NCBI GenBank assembly: GCA_020433455.1
Contig: JAGRCP010000020.1
Coordinates: 1 to 49,049 of the forward strand
Direction of reading: 5' to 3'
Length of the DNA stretch: 49,049 nt
Origin: Caldilineaceae bacterium
GTDB lineage: Bacteria > Chloroflexota > Anaerolineae > Caldilineales > Caldilineaceae
A program made the translations under genes and the position numbers. The notes under the pieces are model-generated. The model searched no databases. It worked only from the letters and a program-made list of their open reading frames with translations, and was not told where the DNA came from. Positions 34,590-43,316 of the stretch are shown here, one piece after another; positions within the stretch are counted from its first letter, which is position 1; every line of letters starts with the position of its first letter.

Positions 34590-35935
34590 GAATTTGAAGG
34601 TAGCCCCCCCCCCCCCATTTTCTGAGAAGCCGATCCAGGTATCTCTATCTCATTGCCATTGTTTTGGCATTGACGACCCTTCTCGCACCCGCCCCAATTT
34701 ACTCCCAGGCAGATGATGGAAGCATTCCCGCAGACGATCCCGCCATGCAGCACAAGGGGGATCCGGCGTGGGACGTAGTTGCCGCCTATGCGCAGGGTCT
34801 TAACGTTTCGTATGAAGAGGCTGAGGCCCGCTTTGGGCTACAGGACCAGTTTAGCGCCCTGACGGGAGAGTTGGAGGAAAAGGATCCGACCTACGGCGGC
34901 GCCTGGATAGAACATGAGCCCGAATTTGGCTTATACGTCCAGTTTGCCGCTTCCGATGGCGCGGCGCGGCTGAAAGCGTACGCGGAGAAGTACCCGTTCG
35001 TTGATCAGGTCCGTGTTTTGCAGTCTCGGTATAGCCTCAAGGAACTTATGGCTATGAAGGACGTTTTGACCAACAGTTTTGCAGCAGCCAACAAGTATCT
35101 GATTTATTCGACAGGGATTGGGGTAGACGAGAGAAGCATAAAAATCACTATCCGGGCGGGAGACCTGGCGGAAACCGAGCGTCTTCTGGCGACTGATTCG
35201 GATTTGGCGACGCTTCTAACAGATGCAGTAGGCGAGCGGGCGCCGGAACGGGTGTTGGATATTGTCCGCGTTGAATACGGCGAACCGGATGTACCGCTTA
35301 GCTACCCCAATTATTACGGCGGAGGCGGTCTTGGTGTTGCGTTGCCGTGTACGCCAGGACTTGCGCTGGTAGAGTACTCTACGGGGGAAAAGTATGTATC
35401 GTCCGCAGCACATTGCCTCCCCAACCTTTCTCTGAATGGCCATTCCCTCGGCCCGATAGTCCACGAGAGAGATTTTGGCCCTCCATATTATTCTGATGTA
35501 CGTGTCATGGATGCCGAAGCCACGGGTTGGAATATTACAAATAGAATTGCGTGTGGAAGCTCACTTTGTGAACGGATTAATGGTTATGCGTATCGTACGA
35601 ACTTGGATCTTGGTACCTATGTCGCGCATCGTGGGAGTATGAGCAATTTTGCAATCGCAGAGATATTAAACACGAACGTAACCGCGCTCGGTAGCTATAC
35701 AGGTTTCGTCCGTGCCGAATCGCCGAGTTGGTGGTGGCCGGGTAACAATCCTGCAGGATGTAAAGGGGATAGCGGGGGAGCTGTTTTTCAGGTTACGTCC
35801 TACCCCTATGCAGATGGTGTAGGGGTTGTTTCACTCGGCAATATACCCATCAATGAAGCTGAAACCTGCTTTAAACAGATTCTATTTCCGCCTCTGGACA
35901 AGTTCCCGAGCGGTTTCCGTCCGCTAACCCAATAG
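34590..35935 (+). CDS. secreted trypsin-like (S1) protease with prodomain; start out of frame across a C13 tract
   Basis: The body, open from about 34617 to 35935, encodes a signal peptide (YLYLIAIVLALTTLLAPAPIYSQ), a prodomain with YGGAWIEHEPEFGLYVQF, and an S1 domain with the triad His in SAAHC (35411), probable Asp in SDVRVMDA (35495) and Ser in CKGDSGG (35771). It should be exported and self-processed. The only good start, ATG 34590 after GAGGAG, reads MNLKVA into a run of 13 C (34604-34616) and is then in the wrong frame; 12 or 15 C would join it to the body. Starts on CTG or TTG inside the body are possible but lack a ribosome-binding site. Either the C tract switches the gene on and off or the base count is wrong. 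Confidence 0.82.
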
Positions 35936-35970
35936 TTGGTAGATTCTACAGCCGACATGGAGGATATACT

Positions 35971-36606
35971 ATGAACTCTATCTTCACATTTAACCTTGCA
36001 CAAGACAGGCTGCAATGGCGGCACGGCTTGATTATCGCGGTCCTTGCGTCGATGTTTCTGTTGCTTCCTGCCGTTATTCACGCGCAAGATTCAAACATAG
36101 AGAGTGAGTTTGGCCATTTGAGCGGTGAACTCTATGAAAATGAGCCTGCCTACGGCGGCGCCTGGGTACAACGCGAACCTGAATACGGCTTTTACGTCCA
36201 GTTTACCGTCCCCAATGGTGAAGAGATACTACAGGCGTATGCAGATCGCTATCCGTTCGTCAGCCAAATTCATGTTACTCAGTCCCAATATAGCTATAAG
36301 GGGCTTGAAGCCATATTGGATGTGTTCTGGGACTTTGGCATCAGGACCGATGATTGGAAATTGGTTCACTTAATGGGTATTGGGGTGTACGAGCAAAATA
36401 TAACAATTTTTATGTATTCGGAAAATCCTGTCGGGGCTAAACAAGCCATTGTGGATGATGAATATCTCTTTGTAGCGATGGCTGCAGCTGTAGATGAACC
36501 AGAGCCGGAACAGATTCTAAACGTTATTCAGTTTATATATGACGACTCTGTTCCCGTGCCCCTCGATGCATATCGTGTCCTGCTGCCCATTGCAATCGTC
36601 CAATAG
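35971..36606 (+). CDS. secreted stand-alone prodomain-like protein, homologous to the adjacent protease propeptide
   Basis: A 211-residue protein with signal peptide (LIIAVLASMFLLLPAVIHAQ) and no protease domain. Its mature part matches the propeptide of the neighbouring protease almost throughout: YGGAWVQREPEYGFYVQF against YGGAWIEHEPEFGLYVQF, then RYPFVSQIHVTQSQYSYKGL against KYPFVDQVRVLQSRYSLKEL, and EQILNVIQFIYDD against ERVLDIVRVEYGE. Prodomains of this type fold and inhibit their own protease; a separate copy could act in trans as inhibitor or chaperone. It starts 35 bases after the protease stop with a good GGAGG site and is followed by a terminator, so both genes form one unit. The trans role is inferred. 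Confidence 0.75.
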   Translation: MNSIFTFNLAQDRLQWRHGLIIAVLASMFLLLPAVIHAQDSNIESEFGHLSGELYENEPAYGGAWVQREPEYGFYVQFTVPNGEEILQAYADRYPFVSQIHVTQSQYSYKGLEAILDVFWDFGIRTDDWKLVHLMGIGVYEQNITIFMYSENPVGAKQAIVDDEYLFVAMAAAVDEPEPEQILNVIQFIYDDSVPVPLDAYRVLLPIAIVQ

Positions 36607-36619
36607 CGATTGGCCGTAT

Positions 36620-36680
36620 AGCCCTGTGAACTGGTTGCGGCTTGTCATGCCGGCAAAATCAGTTCACGGGGCTGTTGTTT
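36620..36680 (+). terminator. hairpin after the prodomain gene
   Basis: AGCCCTGTGAACTG (36620-36633) pairs with CAGTTCACGGGGCT (36660-36673), 14 pairs with one G-U, followed by GTTGTTT. It stands just after the stop at 36606 and probably ends the protease/prodomain transcript. Confidence 0.55.
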
Positions 36681-36721
36681 GATGCGATGTGATTTTGATC
36701 TCTGCAAGGGAGAAAATACGC

Positions 36722-36864
36722 ATGAACCTATTCCTTACGTCTGCCCTTTCCCGCGAGAGGTACTCTTGGCGCTATGGTTTCCTTCCGTTGCCCTGGCATT
36801 GCTGTTCTTCCTGATACCTTCAGCCCTTCACGCGCAAGACTCAGACATAGAAAGCGAATTTGGA
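36722..36864 (+). pseudogene. truncated and frameshifted third copy of the prodomain family
   Basis: ATG 36722 follows GGGAG and reads MNLFLTSALSRERYSWRYGF; the signal sequence then continues one frame over as VALALLFFLIPSALHAQ followed by DSDIESEFG. That order matches the start of the 211-residue gene (FTFNLAQDRLQWRHG, then PAVIHAQ and DSNIESEFG). Restoring the frame needs one added base near 36780. Similarity stops at 36864, and what follows runs into the convergent AI-2E-type gene. It is a remnant of a third tandem copy. Confidence 0.7.
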
Positions 36865-36904
36865 TGCCCATTTTTGTACAAAGTCGAGTTTACGCCATCG
36901 TGTA

Positions 36905-37954
36905 CTAGGGCACGTCTTCGCCATTCCCGGTGCCAATCGCCGCAGCCACCCAACGGGTTTCCCCATAATTTTCCAGCAGGATCGACTTGATCAGCGCTGT
37001 CAGCGGTACGCCGATAATTGAGCCGACCGGTCCCAGGATGGCGCCCCAGAAGAGCACGGCAAGTAAGGAAATAGCCGGCGAAAGCTTCAGCCCCTGGCCG
37101 TAAAAGCGCGGGGCGACCAGGTTCCCGATCAACCCGTTGATGAGCCAGTAGCCGAGAATGACCACAAGGACGCCCATGGCCCCATTCTGGGCAAAGGCCA
37201 GAATCAACGGCGGGAAAATTGAAACCCAGTACCCGATGTAGGGAATAAAGCCGAAAACGAACGACAGTACGCCCCAGAGGAACGCATGGGGAATGCCGAG
37301 CACCAGGAGAAAGAGCCAATCCAGCACGGCAATGATCAGGTTCAAGGCCGTCAGAATTAACATAAAGGTGGCAACGGACGAGGCCGCCTGACCCGTCGCC
37401 GCGAGGATGGGGCTGTCGGCGGGGATGATTTTGCTGACACGTGCGGCCAGATTGTCGGCGTCAGCGAGCAAGAAGAAGAAGATCAGCAAGGTAAACGCAC
37501 CATTGACCAAAAGCCCGGTCAGGTCCACGGCAAGTCCCGAGATGATTCCAAAAAGCCGGAGCGCGGCCGATTGCAAGGTCGAGACGAAAGCGGACGGATC
37601 GATCCCCCGCTGTGTCAGCATTGCGGCAATCTGGTCGCTGTTGGCCGATAGCTGCTCTTGATACGTCGGAATCTTCACCGCGGCCTGGGCCAGGGAAATG
37701 CCGATGAGCCCGACGAACAGAAGCACGACGCTCAGCACCAGCAGGCAAATAAGCATAACGGCCCAGCCGCGCTTGACCCCCCGCGCTTGCAGCCAACGCA
37801 ATAACGGGATGCAGAGCAGCGTCAGCAAACCGGCAAAGAGGACCATGTTTACCATTCTGGCGGCAATGTGCATGCCGGCCAGGATCAGCATGACCGCCGC
37901 TATGCCGACGACGAGGCGTAAAATCGAATTGCGCGGGTTATCAGATGACGCCAT
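36905..37954 (-). CDS. AI-2E/PerM-family membrane transporter
   Basis: A 349-residue inner-membrane protein with about eight hydrophobic segments, including VMLILAGMHIA near the start, a central soluble stretch (KIPTYQEQLSANSDQIAAML), then FGFIPYIGYWVSIFPPLILA and NGLIGNLVAPRFYGQGLKLSP, the conserved C-terminal block of the PF01594 family. Members include exporters of autoinducer-2 and sodium/proton antiporters, so the substrate is open. Length is normal. Its 3' end lies next to the broken prodomain copy on the other strand. Confidence 0.87.
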   Translation of the reverse strand: MASSDNPRNSILRLVVGIAAVMLILAGMHIAARMVNMVLFAGLLTLLCIPLLRWLQARGVKRGWAVMLICLLVLSVVLLFVGLIGISLAQAAVKIPTYQEQLSANSDQIAAMLTQRGIDPSAFVSTLQSAALRLFGIISGLAVDLTGLLVNGAFTLLIFFFLLADADNLAARVSKIIPADSPILAATGQAASSVATFMLILTALNLIIAVLDWLFLLVLGIPHAFLWGVLSFVFGFIPYIGYWVSIFPPLILAFAQNGAMGVLVVILGYWLINGLIGNLVAPRFYGQGLKLSPAISLLAVLFWGAILGPVGSIIGVPLTALIKSILLENYGETRWVAAAIGTGNGEDVP

Positions 37955-38095
37955 GAAACACCTTCAGATTCTGATGATTGGAAAATATCGCTACACGCGG
38001 CTAATCATATCATACCGCTCAAACGAATCGGGAAGCCCTTCAATTTTAGACAAAGCATACGGGCATTATCGTATGGGCAAGCGAGCGGGGCGGCA

Positions 38096-38142
38096 GCGGT
38101 TGAAACCGCAGCCTGCTACGGGAAACCGGCTTCAAGCCGGTT
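38096..38142 (+). repeat. twin palindromes (REP-like)
   Basis: GCGGTT-GA-AACCGC (38096-38109) is followed 14 bases later by AACCGGCTT-C-AAGCCGGTT (38124-38142). Paired short palindromes in intergenic DNA resemble bacterial REP/BIME elements, but only one copy is seen in this window. Confidence 0.45.
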
Positions 38143-38418
38143 CGTCCAGCGGAGATCAACGCGCTTCAGCCGCACTTGCCGGGCTTGGCAACGTAAGAGT
38201 CGGCAAGCGACAATTGTCACCCTGAGCGGGTCATCCCCGGTTCCTCGGACTTGACGGCTGATCAGCGAAGGGTCTGGGGACTTTGCGCTGCAGAATGTTG
38301 CTTTTGCCTGAATTCCGCCGCACTCCATGAATAGGCTATGATCTTTCCGGTAGCTTGCCGCGGTCGAGCCTATTCCTGAAACGCTACCGTAAGCGCGACA
38401 TGTTCGCCCGCGCGTGAG

Positions 38419-38447
38419 TTGCACCCGACTCGCCCCGCGCTTATTTT
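38419..38447 (+). promoter_or_regulatory. weak candidate promoter for nadE
   Basis: TTGCAC (38419-38424), 17 bases, TATTTT (38442-38447). Spacing is ideal but both boxes deviate from consensus. The leader to ATG 38564 would be about 110 bases. Confidence 0.3.
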
Positions 38448-38563
38448 ATAACGTCCCGTCGTGTGCTATGCTGCTTTCGTTTTTCGGCTTCTCTGAGCTG
38501 GGGACCAGACAGGATATGGAGCCGCATAATTGCTTTTGAACCTAAAAAACGAGGCGCGCTGAG

Positions 38564-40543
38564 ATGAATAAAACCGAATCCATGATGACCCGCTCCTCGC
38601 TGGGGCTCGTGCGCGTGGCCGCGATTTCGCCGGCCCTGCGCGTGGCCGATGTAACCGGCAACGTGGCGGCGATTGTGGCCGCGCTGGAGGAGGCCGCAAC
38701 TCAGGGCGTGCAGTTGGCTCTCTTCCCCGAACTCTGCCTGACGGGCTATTCATGCGGCGATCTCTTCATGCAGACGCGCCTGCATGAGGCCGCCGCGGTC
38801 GGCTTGGCCGAAATTGCGGCAGCAACCGCGCGCCTGGATCTGGTTGCCGTTGCGGGTCTGCCCGTGCCGGTGGATGGGCGCCTCTACAACTGCGCCGCGT
38901 TCCTGGCCGGCGGGCGTATCATCGGCGTCGTGCCCAAGATATTCCTGCCTAATTACAACGAATTCTACGAAGCGCGTTGGTTCCGTCCCGGCGACGAGAC
39001 GCAGGCTACCGCCATTGACCTGGCTGGGCAGATGGAGGTCCCCTTTGGCGTGGACCTCCTCTTTTCCGCGGCTAATTTTGCGCGTTGCACCGTGGGCATT
39101 GAAATCTGTGAAGACCTGTGGGCCGTCATACCCCCCAGCGGCGATATGGCCTTGAGTGGCGCGTCGCTGCTGCTCAACCTGTCAGCCGGCAATGAATTGT
39201 TGGCTAAGGCCGATTACCGCCGGGAACTGGTGAGCCAGCAGAGCGCGCGCTGCCTGGCCGCCTATCTCTACGCCGGAGCCGGTGCGGGCGAATCCACCAC
39301 AGACACGGTCTGGTCCGGCCATTCTCTCATCGCCGAAAACGGACGCATCCTGGCCGAGACGGAGCGTTTTCACTTCACCACGCAAATAGCCATAGCCGAC
39401 ATGGATCTCATGCAGCTGGAACACGAACGTCTCAACAACACGACCTTCGGCGCGCAGCAGCCGGAACGCGCTTTCCGGCGCATTTCCTTTACCCTGCCGC
39501 GTACCGATGAGGCCGCGCCGGCAGCGCTGCTCAATCGCCACATCCCGCGTACGCCCTTTGTGCCCGGCGATCCCCGGGCGCGGGCGCGCCATTGCCGCGA
39601 AATTTTCAGCATCCAGTCCCTGGGATTGGTCAATCGCCTCAAGCACATCGGCCTTACGCATGTAACCATCGGCGTCTCCGGCGGGCTGGATTCGACCCTG
39701 GCCTTGCTGGTCACGGTGAAGGCGTTTGATCTCTTGGGCCTGGATCGCGCAGGCATTGTAGCCGTCACCATGCCCGGCTTCGGCACGACCCAGCGCACCC
39801 GGGGCAATGCCGAAAAGCTGGCCGAACTGCTGGGCGTTACCCTGCGCATCATTCCTATTCACGCCGCGGTGAGACAGCATTTCCAGGACATCGGCCATGA
39901 CGAGAACGTCCACGACGTGACCTACGAGAACGCGCAGGCCCGGGAACGGACCCAGATTCTCATGGATTTGGGCAACCAGGTGGGCGGGCTCAACGTGGGG
40001 ACGGGCGATCTGTCGGAGCTGGCCCTGGGCTGGGCGACCTACAACGGGGATCACATGAGCATGTATCACGTGAATGCAGGCGTGCCCAAGACGCTGGTCC
40101 GCTATCTGGTGGAGTGGGCGGCGGAGAGCGAGTTCAGCGGCGCGGCCACCCAGGTGCTCATGGACATCAGCGCCACGCCCATCACGCCCGAATTGCTGCC
40201 CCTGGGGGAGGATGATGAGCTGGAGCAGAAGACCGAGGAGAGCATCGGCCCCTATGAGCTACATGACTTTTTCCTCTTTTACGCTATTCGCTACGCCTTC
40301 CCGCCGCGCAAGGTCTACTATCTGGCACGCCTGACCTTTGCCGGCGTCTACGATGCAGACGTCATCTTGCGCTGGCTGCGCACGTTTTACCGGCGCTTCT
40401 TCGCCAACCAGTTCAAGCGCTCGGCCATGCCCGACGGCCCCAAGGTCGGCTCGGTCGCGCTCTCGCCCCGCGCGGACTGGCGCATGCCCAGCGACGCGGT
40501 GAGCCGGGTTTGGCTGGATGAGGTAGAGGCGCTGTCGCTTTGA
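38564..40543 (+). CDS. nadE: glutamine-dependent NAD+ synthetase
   Basis: A 659-residue two-domain enzyme that amidates nicotinic acid adenine dinucleotide to NAD+, using ammonia released from glutamine. The N-terminal nitrilase-type glutaminase has the Glu-Lys-Cys triad: Glu56 in FPELCLTGY, Lys125 in [13 protein letters not shown], Cys182 in GIEICEDLW. The C-terminal ATP-pyrophosphatase synthetase has the P-loop SGGLDS (about 372-377) and [21 protein letters not shown]. Length and order are typical of the long bacterial form. The first ATG, 38564, is used; ATG 38582 or 38585 are possible. The stop lies 15 bases from the convergent exporter gene. Confidence 0.95.
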   Translation: MNKTESMMTRSSLGLVRVAAISPALRVADVTGNVAAIVAALEEAATQGVQLALFPELCLTGYSCGDLFMQTRLHEAAAVGLAEIAAATARLDLVAVAGLPVPVDGRLYNCAAFLAGGRIIGVVPKIFLPNYNEFYEARWFRPGDETQATAIDLAGQMEVPFGVDLLFSAANFARCTVGIEICEDLWAVIPPSGDMALSGASLLLNLSAGNELLAKADYRRELVSQQSARCLAAYLYAGAGAGESTTDTVWSGHSLIAENGRILAETERFHFTTQIAIADMDLMQLEHERLNNTTFGAQQPERAFRRISFTLPRTDEAAPAALLNRHIPRTPFVPGDPRARARHCREIFSIQSLGLVNRLKHIGLTHVTIGVSGGLDSTLALLVTVKAFDLLGLDRAGIVAVTMPGFGTTQRTRGNAEKLAELLGVTLRIIPIHAAVRQHFQDIGHDENVHDVTYENAQARERTQILMDLGNQVGGLNVGTGDLSELALGWATYNGDHMSMYHVNAGVPKTLVRYLVEWAAESEFSGAATQVLMDISATPITPELLPLGEDDELEQKTEESIGPYELHDFFLFYAIRYAFPPRKVYYLARLTFAGVYDADVILRWLRTFYRRFFANQFKRSAMPDGPKVGSVALSPRADWRMPSDAVSRVWLDEVEALSL

Positions 40544-40558
40544 TTGTGTAACGCTTCG

Positions 40559-41497
40559 TCAGGGCCGTGATTGGGCCAGGAGATAGAGGGCCAGCCCGAT
40601 GATCGTGAGCGCGACGCCGGCCCAGCCCAGCAGGCCCGGCAGCAGCCCGCCCAGCAGGAGCACCTCGCCGGCCAGGGAAAAGAGCACTTCCATGGATTGG
40701 GTCGCGTCTACGGCTGCGATTTCATATGCGCTTTCGGCCCGCTGACGCGCGTAGAGGAAGAGGCCCGTGGCGATCAGGCCCGAGAGGAGCGCGACCAGCG
40801 CCGTGTTGAGCCACTGGCTCGGCGTGGGCGGCGGCGGTCGGGTAATGACGATGCAGAGCAGCCAGAAGGGCCCCGTGCCCAGCGTCAACAGCAGCACGCG
40901 AACGAGCGTATCGTCCAGCACGGGATCTGTGATGTGAGGAATGGCGCGGCGCGCGCCGCGCTTGGCCTCCCACACCATCTGATTGCCCACCGGGTAGGCA
41001 ATCGCCGCCGCCAGTACCGGCAATGCCCCCAGCAGTAGCGTCCGCCACGATGCGTCCGCCGCATGCTCGGCATTGACCAGTACGATGCCGCCAAAGATGA
41101 GCAGCGTGAAGAAGATGCCCTTGAGCGGCACCTTGCGCCCGAAGGCCCGCAGCACCAGCGGCGACACGAGGATGGTCGTCTGCCACGTGGTGGCCACCAC
41201 CCAACCGGGTGCGTATTCGGCTGCCAAGGTGATCCCGGCGTAGAAGACGCCAAAGCCGATGGTTCCCGCGACGAGCCAGAAGCGCCACGTGCGCCGCCCC
41301 AGCGCCAGCCCGGCGCGCAGCACGCGCATTCGCCCGCTCGCGGCCAGGACCACCATGATAAAGAGCGCCATAAACAAATAGCGCAAGCCGGCCGACCAGA
41401 CCCAGTGGCCGCCGGCCAGGCTCATGGCTCGGTTGAGGATGAAGGTGCTGCTGAAGAAGAGCGAGGCGGATACGCCGATGGTTAGGAGTTTGAGCAT
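40559..41497 (-). CDS. DMT-superfamily exporter (EmrE-like, PF13536 type)
   Basis: A 312-residue polytopic membrane protein with about ten hydrophobic segments. The N-terminus LTIGVSASLFFSSTFILNRAM and GGHWVWSAGLRYLFMALFI resemble the multidrug-resistance efflux branch of the drug/metabolite transporter superfamily. The frame is open to 41572, but MLKLLTIGVSA at 41497 is the family start; the 25 codons before it are not hydrophobic. The substrate is unknown. Confidence 0.8.
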   Translation of the reverse strand: MLKLLTIGVSASLFFSSTFILNRAMSLAGGHWVWSAGLRYLFMALFIMVVLAASGRMRVLRAGLALGRRTWRFWLVAGTIGFGVFYAGITLAAEYAPGWVVATTWQTTILVSPLVLRAFGRKVPLKGIFFTLLIFGGIVLVNAEHAADASWRTLLLGALPVLAAAIAYPVGNQMVWEAKRGARRAIPHITDPVLDDTLVRVLLLTLGTGPFWLLCIVITRPPPPTPSQWLNTALVALLSGLIATGLFLYARQRAESAYEIAAVDATQSMEVLFSLAGEVLLLGGLLPGLLGWAGVALTIIGLALYLLAQSRP

Positions 41498-41659
41498 AGC
41501 AGAACGGGCTGAAGATTCAAGATTGTGGATGGGCCAGGCCGGCACTGTTGAAGTAGAGACTATTATACCCAATCTTCACATCGGCGATTCAATTGATGAT
41601 TGAGCACCAGATTCTCTCTGGAAAACGTACCGAACCCTTCACCCCGAAAGGAAAATAGT

Positions 41660-41848
41660 ATGCTTGGCGAATTTCTACATAACCGGCTACGGAGATATCG
41701 TGTTCTGCCGGCGCTGGTCTGCACAGGCCTGGCCGTCACGCTTTCCCTACTTTCAACCGCGATCTATTCCCAAGATGCCCCCCCACGCGATGACATGATC
41801 TCCCCGCTGGAGACGCCGCAGCCCCTCAGTAGATTGGAGAAACGATAG
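41660..41848 (+). CDS. small secreted protein directly upstream of the serpin gene
   Basis: A 62-residue product with a basic N-region, a hydrophobic core (LPALVCTGLAVTLSLLSTAIYSQ) and a short Pro-rich mature part of about 25 residues. AAAGGA lies 8 bases before the ATG. The signal-peptide end IYSQ is the same as in the S1 protease. The stop is one base before the serpin ATG, so the two are coupled. It may be a tiny secreted peptide or the remnant of a longer prodomain-type protein. No family recognised. Confidence 0.5.
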   Translation: MLGEFLHNRLRRYRVLPALVCTGLAVTLSLLSTAIYSQDAPPRDDMISPLETPQPLSRLEKR

Positions 41849-41849
41849 G

Positions 41850-43176
41850 ATGAAACATCTGATCGGATGGCTGCTAATCGTCCTGCTCTTATCCGGTTGC
41901 AGCAGGCCGCAGGCGCCGGAATCCCCTCTGCCCGCCGCAACGCAGCCCGTACCGGAGGCAGTCGTACCGCCGTCCATCGAATCGGTGACGCCGCCGGTTG
42001 CCCGTGAGGCCGCCCCTGCAGTCGACGCCGAGGATTTGACCGAACTGACTGCGGGGCAACCAGGCCTTCGCCTTCGACTTCTACCATGCCCTGGACAAGG
42101 GTGATGAGAACCTGGTCTTCTCCCCCTACAGCATCACGAGCGCCTTCTCCATGGTCTACGCCGGGGCGCGCAACCGCACGGCCGGCCAGATGGCGGCGAC
42201 CCTCCACTATACCCTGCCCATCACTACCCACCACGCTGCCTTCAACGCGCTGGACCAGCGGCTCAATGCCCAGACTGCCAATGACGCTTTCCGGCTGGAG
42301 ACAACCAACGGCATGTGGCTCCAGCGCGGCTTCCCCTTCGAGCCGGCCTACTTGGAGACCGTAGCGGCCAACTATGACCTGTCGCTCTGGCTGGCCGACT
42401 TCATCGATCCCGAGCACCGGAACGAAGCGACCCGGTTCATCAACGAATGGACTGCTCAACAGACGTCCGGTCGCATACGGAAAATTCTCGGACCGGATAC
42501 GCTGCATGAACTCACAAGATTGGTACTGATCAATGCCATCTACTTCCAGGCCGATTGGCTTACCCCCTTTGATGAAGCGTTGACGGAAGTGCTGCCCTTC
42601 ACCCGTTTAGATGAAACGACAGTCGATATACCTCAGATACGACAGGTGCTCTATCTGAGTAATGCTACCGGCGAAAGATATCAAGCCGTTGCGCTTCCCT
42701 TTGACGGAGAGAGCCTGCGCATGATAGCGGTGCTACCTGAGCCTGACCATTTTTCGGAAATCGAGGCCCAGCTTTCACCTATGTTTGTCCGACAGATCCG
42801 CGATCAGTTGATCGTTGAGGATGTCTGGATACTACTGCCCAGGTTTCAGCTTAAGAGCAAGATTGAGCTGGTGGATTACTTAGCCGCACTGGGCATGTCC
42901 GATTTATTCGATCCGCCTGCGGCCGACTTATCAGGAACGTCAGGAAATGGACAGAGAGAGCTATATGTTGACGCATCCGTCCATCATGCCGTGATTGTCG
43001 TGAACGAAGCCGGAGCCGAAGCGGCAGCAGCGACAGCAGCGATGGACGCTGCCGTATCCGAACCTCTAAAGATCGAATTTAACCACCCATTCATCTACTG
43101 GATCGAGAAGATCGAAAGCGGCGAGATACTCTTCCTGGGTCGGGTGATGGACCCTTCGCAAGGGGCGGAGGAGTAA
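41850..43176 (+). pseudogene. serpin lipoprotein with a one-base frameshift
   Basis: The first frame encodes a lipoprotein signal (LLIVLLLSGCSRP) and a Pro-rich linker, then runs out of frame at GCGGGGC (42051-42057). With one G fewer the frame continues as AGNQAFAFDFYHALDKGDEN, FSPYSITSAFSMVYAGARNR and a complete serpin to 43176: MWLQRGFPFEPAYLE, LINAIYFQADW, the hinge NEAGAEAAAATAA and the C-terminal FNHPFIYWIEKIESGEILFLG. Restored, it has 441 residues. The Ala-rich hinge is of the inhibitory kind; by the 17-residue rule P1 would be Val and P1' Ser, suggesting an elastase-like target. Without a shift only fragments are made. A consensus error in the G run is possible. Confidence 0.85.
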
Positions 43177-43223
43177 ACGCATCAGGGAGACGATACATCC
43201 GGCCATGCAATCCGGTCGTTGGG

Positions 43224-43243
43224 CAACCACATCGTTGTGGTTG
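43224..43243 (+). terminator. short hairpin between serpin and tdh genes
   Basis: CAACCACA and TGTGGTTG form an 8-pair stem with a 4-base loop in the gap between two convergent genes. There is no T run on either side, so it is only a possible bidirectional terminator. Confidence 0.3.
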
Positions 43244-43316
43244 GTATTCCCTTCAGCAAGGGGACCTCTACGCGCTTCACGACGCGAACTGTCTTTGCCC
43301 AATCCCCATTTCCCGA

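Larger units (their letters stand above)
37955..38563. other. 609-base intergenic region with palindromes, no gene recognised
   Basis: The gap between the divergent AI-2E-type and nadE genes holds no convincing coding frame. It contains two neighbouring palindromes (38096-38142) and a weak candidate promoter for nadE (38419-38447). An unrecognised small RNA cannot be excluded. Confidence 0.5.
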
